Below are positions 43,757 to 51,713 of a stretch of 64,000 nucleotides of DNA, piece after piece (position 1 is the stretch's first letter; the number at the start of each line of letters is the position of its first letter). The notes under the pieces are model-generated. The model worked only from the letters and a program-made list of their open reading frames with translations, was not told where the DNA came from and ran no database searches. Origin of the DNA: Mucilaginibacter glaciei (GTDB taxonomy: Bacteria > Bacteroidota > Bacteroidia > Sphingobacteriales > Sphingobacteriaceae); assembly GCF_014773245.1 (NCBI RefSeq), contig NZ_JACWMX010000012.1, forward strand, positions 1 through 64,000. Direction: 5' to 3'. The position numbers were made by a program, and so were the translations under genes.

Positions 43757-45298
43757 ATGTTAGATCAGCTCTTAACAGATTCTGATAAGTTTAAAGCTGG
43801 GTGCTGGGAATTAATAGCCGGCCGTTTCGGCTATGAAGCGCCCGGATTGAAATTTATTTTGGGCTATGCAAATAGCGACTTTGAAGATACGGTTACTAAC
43901 TGGTTAAAGGTTGTGCACCCTGCGGATATCCGGGTTGTTTTTCGTGCGTATGTGAATTATATGCAAAGCGATAGGGACATGCCTTTTGTGCAGCGCGCAA
44001 GGCTTTTGCATAAAAATGGCTCTGTTAGGCACGTTATGTTTATGGGCAAGGTGCTACAGGGGCTTACTGTGCATAGACGCAAAAGAATGGCTGGTGGCTA
44101 TTATGATTTTACCAGCCAGGTTATCGCTATAGAACAGGCACGGCATGCTGATGCAGCTAAATCTGAATTTCTTTCGGTAATGAGCCATGAATTACTCACA
44201 CCAATGAACGCTATCATGGGGTTTGCCAATCTGTTATCAGAAAACCCGCGGATAGACCAGTTGGAACATCTTGGCATGTTAAAGTTTTCTGCGCTGCACC
44301 TGCTCACCCTTATAGAAGATATCCTTCATTTTAACCAGCTTGATATGGGCCGGATAGTTTTGAAGGAAGAGGATATTCACCTGCACAAACTTTTATCTAC
44401 TATCGTAGAAGGCCATTTAAAAAGCGCAAATAGCAAAGGCTTATGCTTAAAGCTTAATATTGATGATACGCTGCCGGCGCAAGTTATTACCGACCCGGTA
44501 AGGTTGTCGCAAATATTGAATAATCTGATAAGTAACGCCGTTAAGTTTACTTCGGTTGGCCAGATAACGTTAGATGTAAGCCAAATTGCTAACTATGCAG
44601 AGCATGCAAGGGTTCACTTTGAAGTAAAAGATACCGGCATTGGTATCCCCGGTGAAAAACAACAAATGATCTTTGAAACATTTGTGCAGGCGAGTTCTGA
44701 TAATAAGCGGCCATACAATGGTACGGGCCTTGGTTTGGCAATCACCAGCCGGCTCTTAAAATTAATGTCGGCAGATATTAAAGTGCATAGTGAACCGGGT
44801 GTAGGGAGTTCTTTCTTTTTTGATCTCGATCTTAGGCTTAAAAACCCAACAGTCAGGTTGCACGGTAAGGAAAAGGAATTTGACGATATGAGTGATACAT
44901 TAGCAGATATGCGTGTGTTACTTGTAGAAGATAACGATGTAAACGTTTACCTGGCAGAACATTTTTTGCGTAAATGGCAGGTGCAATACGATTTAGCCCA
45001 AAACGGTGAAGTAGCGTTAGATAAAGTAAAAAAAAATGATTATGACCTTATCTTAATGGACTTGCAAATGCCAGTTATGGATGGCTACGAGGCCACACGG
45101 GCAATAAGGGCATTAGATGGCAAGTACGCTGTGCTGCCGATTATAGCATTAACCGCATCGGCAGAGTTGAATATGATGACAAAAATATTGGATGCAGGTA
45201 TGAATAGCTGTATCCGCAAGCCATTCAAACCCGAAGAACTATACAAGCAGCTTGCCGCAAATTTTAAAAAGAATAACGACGCTGGCACCGCTGGTTAA
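43757..45298 (+). CDS. Hybrid histidine kinase (PAS-HisKA-HATPase-REC)
   Basis: A 513-residue signalling protein with no signal peptide or membrane helix. A PAS_3-like fold occupies about residues 15-125. The dimerisation domain has SEFLSVMSHELLTPMNAIMG with phospho-acceptor His144, the ATPase has NLISNAVKFT, DTGIGIP, and GTGLGLAIT, and the REC domain (about 390-505) has VLLVEDNDVNVYLA, LILMDLQMPVMDGYEATRAI with the acceptor Asp, ALTAS and the Lys of RKPFKPEEL. It follows wza by 19 bases, so it is probably made with the polysaccharide genes and senses a cytoplasmic cue. No output domain or regulator is present in the window. Confidence 0.92.
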   Translation: MLDQLLTDSDKFKAGCWELIAGRFGYEAPGLKFILGYANSDFEDTVTNWLKVVHPADIRVVFRAYVNYMQSDRDMPFVQRARLLHKNGSVRHVMFMGKVLQGLTVHRRKRMAGGYYDFTSQVIAIEQARHADAAKSEFLSVMSHELLTPMNAIMGFANLLSENPRIDQLEHLGMLKFSALHLLTLIEDILHFNQLDMGRIVLKEEDIHLHKLLSTIVEGHLKSANSKGLCLKLNIDDTLPAQVITDPVRLSQILNNLISNAVKFTSVGQITLDVSQIANYAEHARVHFEVKDTGIGIPGEKQQMIFETFVQASSDNKRPYNGTGLGLAITSRLLKLMSADIKVHSEPGVGSSFFFDLDLRLKNPTVRLHGKEKEFDDMSDTLADMRVLLVEDNDVNVYLAEHFLRKWQVQYDLAQNGEVALDKVKKNDYDLILMDLQMPVMDGYEATRAIRALDGKYAVLPIIALTASAELNMMTKILDAGMNSCIRKPFKPEELYKQLAANFKKNNDAGTAG

Positions 45299-45330
45299 GC
45301 TTAGTAAACCTTTTATCGGTACCGGGGGAA

Positions 45331-45378
45331 GTGAGCCCATCCAAGCTTGAACCTATTTTCTTAAATGATTGATTTTTA
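45331..45378. repeat. Att-like 48-bp repeat, copy 1
   Basis: Shares 38 of 48 positions with copy 2 at 45473. On the minus strand it reads like a T-loop and acceptor 3' part (GGTTCAAGCTTGGATGGGCT), more decayed than copy 2. Confidence 0.5.
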
Positions 45379-45428
45379 GTACGAAAAGACGGAAAGAGAT
45401 TGTGCGGACGGGTGAAAACATTAAAACA

Positions 45429-45461
45429 AAAGCGCCCTCCAGTGCAACTGGAGGGCGCTTT
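45429..45461. terminator. Long perfect hairpin, probable terminator after the kinase
   Basis: AAAGCGCCCTCCAGT / ACTGGAGGGCGCTTT, 15 perfect pairs with a 3-base loop. Only a short T run follows, so strength is uncertain. Confidence 0.65.
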
Positions 45462-45472
45462 GCGAATTTAAA

Positions 45473-45520
45473 GTGCGCCCACCTGGGCTCGAACCTATTT
45501 CCTTAAATCATTAATTTTCA
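45473..45520. repeat. Att-like 48-bp repeat, copy 2 (tRNA 3'-end remnant)
   Basis: The reverse complement contains GGTTCGAGCCCAGGTGGGCG, which fits a tRNA T-loop (TTCGAGC), the 3' side of the T-stem and an acceptor stem. The 5' half of a tRNA is missing: the sequence before GGTTCGA does not pair with CCAG. This is how an att site left by a tRNA-targeting recombinase looks. Confidence 0.5.
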
Positions 45521-45631
45521 ATGATTTGCTTTAGTTGTCGTTGTTTAAGGTAGTTACATAGGTAACACGCCCTATTGACTATTCAAATGTAGGTAAATTT
45601 TAAATTATAAACAATCATGTTGGGGTTAAGG

Positions 45632-45655
45632 GTCACGATCCCAGCGGGATCACTA
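45632..45655 (+). other. Possible tRNA 3'-end-like att sequence
   Basis: CGATCCCAGCGGGATCAC resembles the final T-stem and acceptor bases of a tRNA, but the pairing 5' half is absent. The terminator at 45697 follows it as it would follow a tRNA gene. It may be the att site used by the recombinase at 45953; evidence is weak. Confidence 0.3.
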
Positions 45656-45696
45656 AATGGACATAGTACCAGAGTCCACTGTCGGTTTTTTGAAGT

Positions 45697-45726
45697 AAGA
45701 GTCTCTTGAAAAAGAGGCTCTTTTTT
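45697..45726 (+). terminator. Rho-independent terminator upstream of the recombinase
   Basis: AAGAGTCTCTT / AAGAGGCTCTT with one G-T pair, a 4-base loop, and a six-T run. No gene precedes it directly, in keeping with a displaced tRNA end. Confidence 0.75.
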
Positions 45727-45952
45727 GTTAAAAGGCGGTTTTTGAACCCTAAACCGACTTTTCTCAATTACTATCCTCCGCTTTTCTCAAAAATTTTAGT
45801 ACAAGTTAGTTCAATTTAATTCCATGTAATCGGTACTCTATTCGGTACCCTATACCTTTTACCGAATTTAGGAGTACCGAATTGGATTGTACACTTGTAT
45901 CAGTTTGATTTTCAGTTTAAAGAACATGGTTTCACATTAAAACTAAAAACAC

Positions 45953-47197
45953 ATGAAAGTAAATGAAGATCTGTCTATTTTATTTTGGCTTAAAAGAGAA
46001 AAGGCAACCAAAGAAGGATTAGTTCCTATTTATGTTCGTATTACCGTTAAGGGTACACGAGACAATTTTTCATCCGGCAAAAAAATTCATCCCGATGCCT
46101 GGGATGAAAAAACAGCTATCGCTGGCATGAGCTGCCCGGAGTGCAAACTCATTAATAGCTATATCGCCAAGACAAGAGTGGAGTTAGAAAAACATTATAA
46201 CCAGCTTGCAGCAGTTCATAAACGAGTAGCTGCATCAATGGTTAAGGAGGCCTATATGCCTAAGCAAACTCTGCAAAAAACTTTAATGCAAGCTTTCAAG
46301 CTTCACAATGGAGAATTTGCAGAACGAGTAAATAAAAACAAAGCGAGTAATGGCACATTGATTCGTTATGAGCGCTTAAAAGATAAGGTACAAGATTTCC
46401 TTAGGAAGAAATACAAGTTGGCCGACATAGCTTTAGAAGATATAGAAATGGCTTTTGCGGTAAACTTCTTCCATTTTATGACGATGGAAAACATCGGTGA
46501 TAATACAGCCATGAAGTATGTAAAGACGTTAAAGCAGATTATTGAGCGCGCTATTAATGAAGGCTGGATAAAACACAATACGATATCGGGGTTTAAATGC
46601 ACCTACAAAGATCCTGATAGGGAGACGCTTGAAATGCACGAATTAGTTGGAATGTATAAAAAAGAAATTTCAGTAGAGCGTTTAGCAGAAGTGCGTGATG
46701 TGTATGTTTTTTGTTGTTTCACGGGTTATGCATATGAAACGGTATATAATCTTGAACCGGCAAATATCTTTAAGGGCCTGGATGGCAAACTGTGGATTAC
46801 GAAAGATCGGCAGAAAACTGGCGTTGAAGAAACAGTACCTTTATTACCTATTGCCCTGGCGATAATAGAAAAGTACAAAAATCATCCCTATTGTTTAAGT
46901 GAAAATAAATTGCTCCCCGTCAATAGCAATGTTCGTTACAATGCCTACATAAAGGAGGTAGCTACAATTTGTGGAATTAAAAAGGAATTAACCACTCATA
47001 CCGCAAGACACACGTTTGCAACAACTGTTCTTCTTGAGAACGATGTGCCAATAGAAACCGTCGCAAAGCTGTTAGGTCATAGAGATATGAGATCAACCCA
47101 AATATATGCGAAGATTACTAAGCGTAAAATCAGCAACAACATGATGGCTTTGGAAAGTAAAATCTTCGGAGAAAAAGGATTATTAAAAATGTCTTAG
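45953..47197 (+). CDS. Tyrosine recombinase (Bacteroidota integrase, Arm-DNA-binding type)
   Basis: A 414-residue site-specific recombinase. Residues 1-100 are the Arm DNA-binding part (ILFWLKREKATKEGLVPIYVRITV), 105-210 the SAM-like core-binding part, and 220-400 the catalytic domain. Catalytic residues seen are Lys near 288 (DRQKTG), HTARH at 349-353, GH at 375-376, and Tyr385 in STQIYAKI. The first catalytic Arg, expected in CFTGYAYETV at 255-264, is absent, as in CTnDOT-like recombinases. It marks the left part of an integrated element, followed directly by AbiE, an unknown pair and Gabija. Confidence 0.93.
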   Translation: MKVNEDLSILFWLKREKATKEGLVPIYVRITVKGTRDNFSSGKKIHPDAWDEKTAIAGMSCPECKLINSYIAKTRVELEKHYNQLAAVHKRVAASMVKEAYMPKQTLQKTLMQAFKLHNGEFAERVNKNKASNGTLIRYERLKDKVQDFLRKKYKLADIALEDIEMAFAVNFFHFMTMENIGDNTAMKYVKTLKQIIERAINEGWIKHNTISGFKCTYKDPDRETLEMHELVGMYKKEISVERLAEVRDVYVFCCFTGYAYETVYNLEPANIFKGLDGKLWITKDRQKTGVEETVPLLPIALAIIEKYKNHPYCLSENKLLPVNSNVRYNAYIKEVATICGIKKELTTHTARHTFATTVLLENDVPIETVAKLLGHRDMRSTQIYAKITKRKISNNMMALESKIFGEKGLLKMS

Positions 47198-47204
47198 TAC
47201 TCAT

Positions 47205-47231
47205 CTTGATATCACAAATTGTGAGATCAAG
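47205..47231. repeat. Near-perfect palindrome after the recombinase gene
   Basis: CTTGATATCACAA-a-TTGTGAGATCAAG, 12 of 13 pairs. It shares the core ATCACAAATTGTGA with the palindrome at 55434-55462 read in reverse complement. The two enclose the defence cargo. Confidence 0.75.
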
Positions 47232-47237
47232 TGCTAA

Positions 47238-47266
47238 CAAAACTCTCAGCAACACTGAGAGTTTTG
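47238..47266 (+). terminator. Terminator after the recombinase gene
   Basis: CAAAACTCTCAG / CTGAGAGTTTTG, a 12-bp perfect stem with a 5-base loop. Confidence 0.75.
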
Positions 47267-47295
47267 ATTTATAAACTTTTAAAACACATTTTATT

Positions 47296-47323
47296 TGTCA
47301 CATTTTTATATAATTTTGTGACA
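47296..47323 (+). promoter_or_regulatory. Inverted repeat, likely AbiEi operator
   Basis: TGTCACA (47296-47302) and TGTGACA (47317-47323) are 14 bases apart, with TAATTTTG between and reaching the ATG. AbiEi antitoxins are known to repress their own promoter through inverted repeats; the location fits. Confidence 0.45.
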
Positions 47324-47943
47324 TGAATTCTATTCATCAAGAAATAACAGACCAGATTAATGCTTTGAAGCCAGGCACTATTATATTCCCTACGGACTTT
47401 CGGGGCATAGGGACAGACGACGCGGTTCGACAGGCATTATCGAGGTTAACCAAAGAAGGTAAACTCGAAAGGCTTGCCCATGGCATTTATTTACTGCCCA
47501 AGATACACCCTACTTTTGGCAAATTACAGCCCTCTATGGAAGAAGTAGCGGAAGCTGTGGCGGCAAATGAGCATATGCGCATCAAACCCGCAGGCGCATA
47601 CGCACTGAATAAACTGGGATTGTCTACCCAAGTCCCCGCGCGGCTGGTTTATATTACAGATGGACAGGCCAGGCAGATCAAGATCGGTAAAGGCGGCGTT
47701 AAGTTTAAACCCGTTAGCCCCAAGAAATTCGGCATGAAAGGTCCGATTAGTAGTTTATTAATTCAGGGACTGGAAGAAATGGCTACCAGCCAGGTAAGCC
47801 TGGAGATGGAAGGCCGTATCAAAGAACTGCTCCACCAGGAAACACCGGACAACCTGAATAATGACCTCAAACTTGCACCTGCAAGGATCAATAATTTTAT
47901 TATAAAACTCTTAAAATATCCTTCAGATGATCGAATGGCTTAG
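47323..47943 (+). CDS. AbiEi-like antitoxin (DUF6088)
   Basis: A 206-residue protein with an N-terminal winged-helix (ITDQINALKPGTIIFPTDFRGIGTDDAVRQAL, then LSRLTKEGKLERLAHGIYLLPK) and a C-terminal domain, the layout of AbiEi-like/DUF6088 proteins that repress their own operon and neutralise the AbiEii toxin in type IV systems. Its 3' end overlaps the abiEii start by 17 bases. An inverted repeat at 47296-47323 could be its operator. With the toxin gene interrupted, the antitoxin may now act only as a regulator. Confidence 0.82.
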   Translation: MNSIHQEITDQINALKPGTIIFPTDFRGIGTDDAVRQALSRLTKEGKLERLAHGIYLLPKIHPTFGKLQPSMEEVAEAVAANEHMRIKPAGAYALNKLGLSTQVPARLVYITDGQARQIKIGKGGVKFKPVSPKKFGMKGPISSLLIQGLEEMATSQVSLEMEGRIKELLHQETPDNLNNDLKLAPARINNFIIKLLKYPSDDRMA

Positions 47944-48940
47944 TTTATCAGACGAAGACCGCCTGATCTCTATTCAACAGGCGGCTACAAAGGCAGGCGT
48001 TTCCACCAAAGTAATAGAAAAAGACTGGTGAGTAACATTGGTCTTAAAAGCCCTTTTCCAAAGCGAGTTCGCGCCTCATTTATCATTTAAAGGTGGAACC
48101 TCGCTTAGCAAAGGCTGGAATCTGATCGACCGCTTCTCGGAAGATATCGACCTGGCTATTGAAAGAAGCTTTTTAGGATTTGAGGAAGACTTGAGCAAAA
48201 ACGCAGTTAAGAAATTAAAGCGCGTAGCCTGTGACTTTACATCAACCGCTTTAAAAGCAGCACTGGAAAAAGAACTAGCAGATTTAGGTGTACTCAACGG
48301 TGTGGTAGCAGTTACCGCAGATGAAGTGAACCCTATTATCCCTGATACCGACCCGCAAACTTTGCGGATAACCTACCGTTCCCTGCTTGATCCCGTGCCT
48401 TATATTGATGACCGCGTAAAAGTAGAGGTTAGTGCCCGTTCATTGAACGAACCCGCCGTAGAACGCCAGATAATGTCTTTGTTAGGCCAATACATGCCGG
48501 GGTTCCCCTGGTCGGATGAACCTTTTCCTGTGGCTACGGTTGAACCCAAGCGGACCTTTTTGGAAAAGACTTTTTTGCTTCACGAAGAGTTCCTGCGCCC
48601 CTTAGATAAAATTGTTTATGAACGTATGTCGAGGCACCTTTACGACCTGGAACGTATGATGGATACGGAACATGCAGAAGCAGCTATAGCGGATCGTGGT
48701 TATTATGATGCTATTGTAGAACACCGAAGGCATCTTATCTTTAAAGCAGGTGTCGACTATGATACACACCAGCCAGCCACGTTGAGTTTTATACCGCCTG
48801 ACGGTCTTTTAAAAGCTTTTGAACAGGATTACGTTAAAATGCGTGCGGAAATGATTTATGATGAACGCAGTAAAGATTTCGCTGAAATTATCACGCGTTT
48901 AAAAAGTTTACTAAACAAGATCAAGGCCATTTATACTTAG
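47927..48940 (+). pseudogene. AbiEii nucleotidyltransferase toxin with an in-frame TGA
   Basis: The reading frame starts at ATG 47927 (MIEWLSLSDEDRLISIQQAA) and meets TGA at 48029-48031, codon 35, where relatives have the second Trp of EKDWWVT. The frame then continues without shift to 48940: FKGGTSLSKGWNLIDRFSEDIDLAIER gives the GGTS and DxD nucleotidyltransferase motifs, and the C-terminal helical half is intact. A TTG at 48038 could initiate a protein lacking 37 residues. A TGG to TGA change (or a read error) has thus probably silenced the toxin. The family adds nucleotides to tRNA or other targets. Confidence 0.82.
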
Positions 48941-49088
48941 GTGTTATAAACTACCGAACTTCTAAATAATTAGACATAATTTGACTAATATTAATTATTC
49001 GTCCACTATAGCGATATATCTGTATATTAGTTTTTAAATAAACCGATTATCCCGCTTCTAAAGCATTTAATACAACCTTTTCACAACA

Positions 49089-50138
49089 ATGGAAATAATT
49101 TTTAACGCACTTTTCAAAATTGATATTCAGGCACCGGCTGCTGAACAATTAGCTATGCCGGATGGTAATAATGATCTGCGAAGCTATATCGTTGAATTAT
49201 TAGATAAAATCATTGCAGATCCTGATAAAAAAGGTTTTGTGTTCCAAAGTGAAACCACAGAAACTAGGCGGCTGATTGATGATATAATAGCTGTAAACGA
49301 TAATGATTATTACAGTTACTCTGTTCATGCACTGGACATTGCCAACCGCTTACATCGAAAAGAAGTAGATTCTGATAACAGGAATAATTTGGATGTTGAT
49401 CTATTAAAAGGCATCGCAGTGATCTCTTTGGTGAAATTTGAAAACAACACACAGAAGGTGATCATTTCAAAAGCCGACTATAATGAATTCCTGGATGTTT
49501 TAAGCTACACTAAAAGGCAGGGCTTTCCGATCAAAAAGAAAATATACAAAGCATTTGTAGCCGATATTAATGAAACAGGCGATATTACAAAAGTTGCTGT
49601 TTATGATACCAACTCTGTTTTCACGGTATATTGGTATCGGGATTTTCTGGAGTTGCAACAAGTTCATACCGATGAATATAATACTGAAAAAGTCTTCAAT
49701 ATTATTGAAACTAAGATCCTGACACCTATAAAAAAGATAAGTAAGCGCGATTATATAGAGTTATGGAACGCCACGGTACGTTACTTTAGAATCAAACCAG
49801 AATTTGCCCTGGAAAACTTTGTTGAAGAAATAATTACCAGTCACGTCCCTTTTGATCCGAAAGTTGACGTCCGGGAGTGGGCGGAAAAAACCCGTAAGCA
49901 GTTTGGTAAAACAGATTTTGATAGTAAATTCAATATCGCTGCTAATAAAATTAGCAAACGCTTTAAAAACTCCATATCTTTAACGCCTCAAATTGATCTT
50001 AACTTGAAAGACGGGATCAAAGATTTGAAAGGCACCATACAACGCTATCAGGAAGATAACGGCAATAAGTGGGTAATGATCAAATCTGAAGACGGATTTG
50101 AATATTTTAACGATACGGAAATCATGAACAATGAATGA
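49089..50138 (+). CDS. Unrecognised protein, possibly NA37/NdpA-like
   Basis: A 349-residue soluble protein without signal peptide or membrane helix. It has an N-terminal helical part (ILDK and AN-rich segments to about residue 95), a central beta-rich part (KGIAVISLVKFENNTQKVIISKADYNEFLD; then VYWYRDFLELQQVHTDEYNT), and a basic C-terminal part ending DGIKDLKGTIQRYQ and VMIKSEDGFEYFND. The layout recalls 37-kDa nucleoid-associated proteins (NdpA/YejK), and more loosely the DUF4868 subunit of Kiwa defence, but I could not confirm either. It overlaps the next gene by 8 bases and sits between AbiE and Gabija, so a role in phage defence is an inference. Confidence 0.5.
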   Translation: MEIIFNALFKIDIQAPAAEQLAMPDGNNDLRSYIVELLDKIIADPDKKGFVFQSETTETRRLIDDIIAVNDNDYYSYSVHALDIANRLHRKEVDSDNRNNLDVDLLKGIAVISLVKFENNTQKVIISKADYNEFLDVLSYTKRQGFPIKKKIYKAFVADINETGDITKVAVYDTNSVFTVYWYRDFLELQQVHTDEYNTEKVFNIIETKILTPIKKISKRDYIELWNATVRYFRIKPEFALENFVEEIITSHVPFDPKVDVREWAEKTRKQFGKTDFDSKFNIAANKISKRFKNSISLTPQIDLNLKDGIKDLKGTIQRYQEDNGNKWVMIKSEDGFEYFNDTEIMNNE

Positions 50139-51654
50139 GGCCACGTTACCGCGTTTATTAAGTTTATTTAAACATACCAACGCCTTTATAATTGAGCGGT
50201 TTGATGAACTGCGAATTGTTCTCGAACTGGCAGAAGTTAAAAACCTTAATATTGACGCAATCGTGCCCGCAACCGCGTTTTTAAATGCGAGAGATACCCT
50301 TCTCTTATCAGTTATTGTAGATGACGGGGAACCAGTTGATTTTTATAGCGGCGGCGATAGTTCAGAGTTTACAAGCGAATTAGAAAGTAAGTTTTCGATA
50401 CTTGATGACGAGGCTGTATCATTCACACTGAGAATCAGTAAAAATATAGTTGACGGTGTTATTTCGATATATAATTATCAGGATTTCATCTTATACCTCA
50501 ATAGCCTGACCATTCAGGCAGTTTACCAGGAATTTAGTAGCTATATTCAAAAAGCAGGTTTTCTAATTTTTGAATTTCAAAGCACTGAAAATACATTAAA
50601 AAGTAATTCTATATGGTTCGTTGACAAAGGGTTCACTGGAACGCCTGAAGTTGCAGATCGTCAATCGAAGATTAATAAGGCGAAGTCATCGTGCCACTTT
50701 AATTATCTGTCAAAATTCGTGCTCAACGCTGAGGACTTTGCCGTCGAAAGCCAAGACCTTCCGGAATTAGCGGATTTCATGAATCGATTAGCAACAATTT
50801 TGTCAATTGCTTATCTTTTTGACATTACCAGTTTGCACGGCGATACATTGGAATATCGGTTGAATGGTTACAAATCAATTAATGGCACAGTTGATTTAAA
50901 ATTATTGGAAACGGAACCCGATCATCAGTATTATAAAATTTATAATTGGGTATATGATTCCGGAAATTTCACAGATAAAACCGGACTTGCAAGGAATATC
51001 ATATCGCTACATCTGGAACAATTAAACAATCTTAGTTTAAAAGGTGAGCCGTTCACTTCTATTCAGTCGAGCTATAAGGTATATGAAAAGCAAAATATCA
51101 AGCAATACATAGAGATTCGCAATAAAATTTCCGACCAGCTTTTGGGGTTTCATGATCGGGCTAATAAAATTATAGAAACATTTGCCTCCGGCTTTCAAAA
51201 AAGCGCATTCGCGCTAATGACATTTTACATTTCGGCCATCATTTTGAAAGTACTTAGTAAGGATAAACTTATAGAAGTATTTACCATAGATGCTGCTACC
51301 CTCTCAACTGCTTTTATCCTATGCTCCATCGTTTACTATTTTGTGTTGAAGTGGGAAGTCAATGCACAAAAACTACGCTTTGAAAATAATTATGTCGATG
51401 TAAAATTGCGTTATACCGATTTGTTGGATGAACAGGATATTAACCGGATTTTAAATAACGACCACGAATTTACAAGTGATCTTCAATTTGTAGATGATAA
51501 AGCCAAATACTACACAATTATGTGGTTTGTATTTTTGGGCATTTTCTTTTTTACTACCTGGCTGCTGTACTTTATCTATAATCCCGCTTTACTTCACGAA
51601 ATTAGAGACTGGCTTACCCATTACTCTTCAACACCGACTGCGAAAAAACCGTAA
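50131..51654 (+). CDS. Unrecognised three-helix membrane protein paired with the upstream gene
   Basis: A 507-residue protein. Residues 1-340 are a soluble region with mixed alpha/beta character and no recognised motif. Hydrophobic helices follow at about 357-376 (AFALMTFYISAIILKVL), 386-406 (LSTAFILCSIVYYFVL) and 461-484 (IMWFVFLGIFFFTTWLLYF), with a charged loop of about 55 residues between the last two. Start and overlap (8 bases) suggest tight translation coupling with the gene before it. A soluble sensor plus a membrane effector is a common defence layout, but nothing in the sequence proves it here. It is convergent with gajB. Confidence 0.55.
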   Translation: MNEATLPRLLSLFKHTNAFIIERFDELRIVLELAEVKNLNIDAIVPATAFLNARDTLLLSVIVDDGEPVDFYSGGDSSEFTSELESKFSILDDEAVSFTLRISKNIVDGVISIYNYQDFILYLNSLTIQAVYQEFSSYIQKAGFLIFEFQSTENTLKSNSIWFVDKGFTGTPEVADRQSKINKAKSSCHFNYLSKFVLNAEDFAVESQDLPELADFMNRLATILSIAYLFDITSLHGDTLEYRLNGYKSINGTVDLKLLETEPDHQYYKIYNWVYDSGNFTDKTGLARNIISLHLEQLNNLSLKGEPFTSIQSSYKVYEKQNIKQYIEIRNKISDQLLGFHDRANKIIETFASGFQKSAFALMTFYISAIILKVLSKDKLIEVFTIDAATLSTAFILCSIVYYFVLKWEVNAQKLRFENNYVDVKLRYTDLLDEQDINRILNNDHEFTSDLQFVDDKAKYYTIMWFVFLGIFFFTTWLLYFIYNPALLHEIRDWLTHYSSTPTAKKP

Positions 51655-51713
51655 TGATTTTTGCTGAATCATCACTGTTATAGCTGATCATTCAAAATTT
51701 AGCTGTTCTTTAT

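Larger units (their letters stand above)
45299..45952. other. Intergenic border with att-like sequences
   Basis: A 654-base gap between the kinase gene and the recombinase gene. It holds two hairpins, two diverged 48-bp repeats that look like tRNA 3' ends, and a third tRNA-like end. No protein-coding gene is seen. Confidence 0.6.

Noticed and set aside
45473..45520. A complete tRNA gene
   Set aside because: Only the T-loop and acceptor 3' part are present; no anticodon or D arm can be built.
49089..51654. Firm assignment to Kiwa (KwaA/KwaB)
   Set aside because: The membrane protein is more than twice as long as KwaA and I could not confirm DUF4868 in the soluble partner, so I left the pair unnamed.
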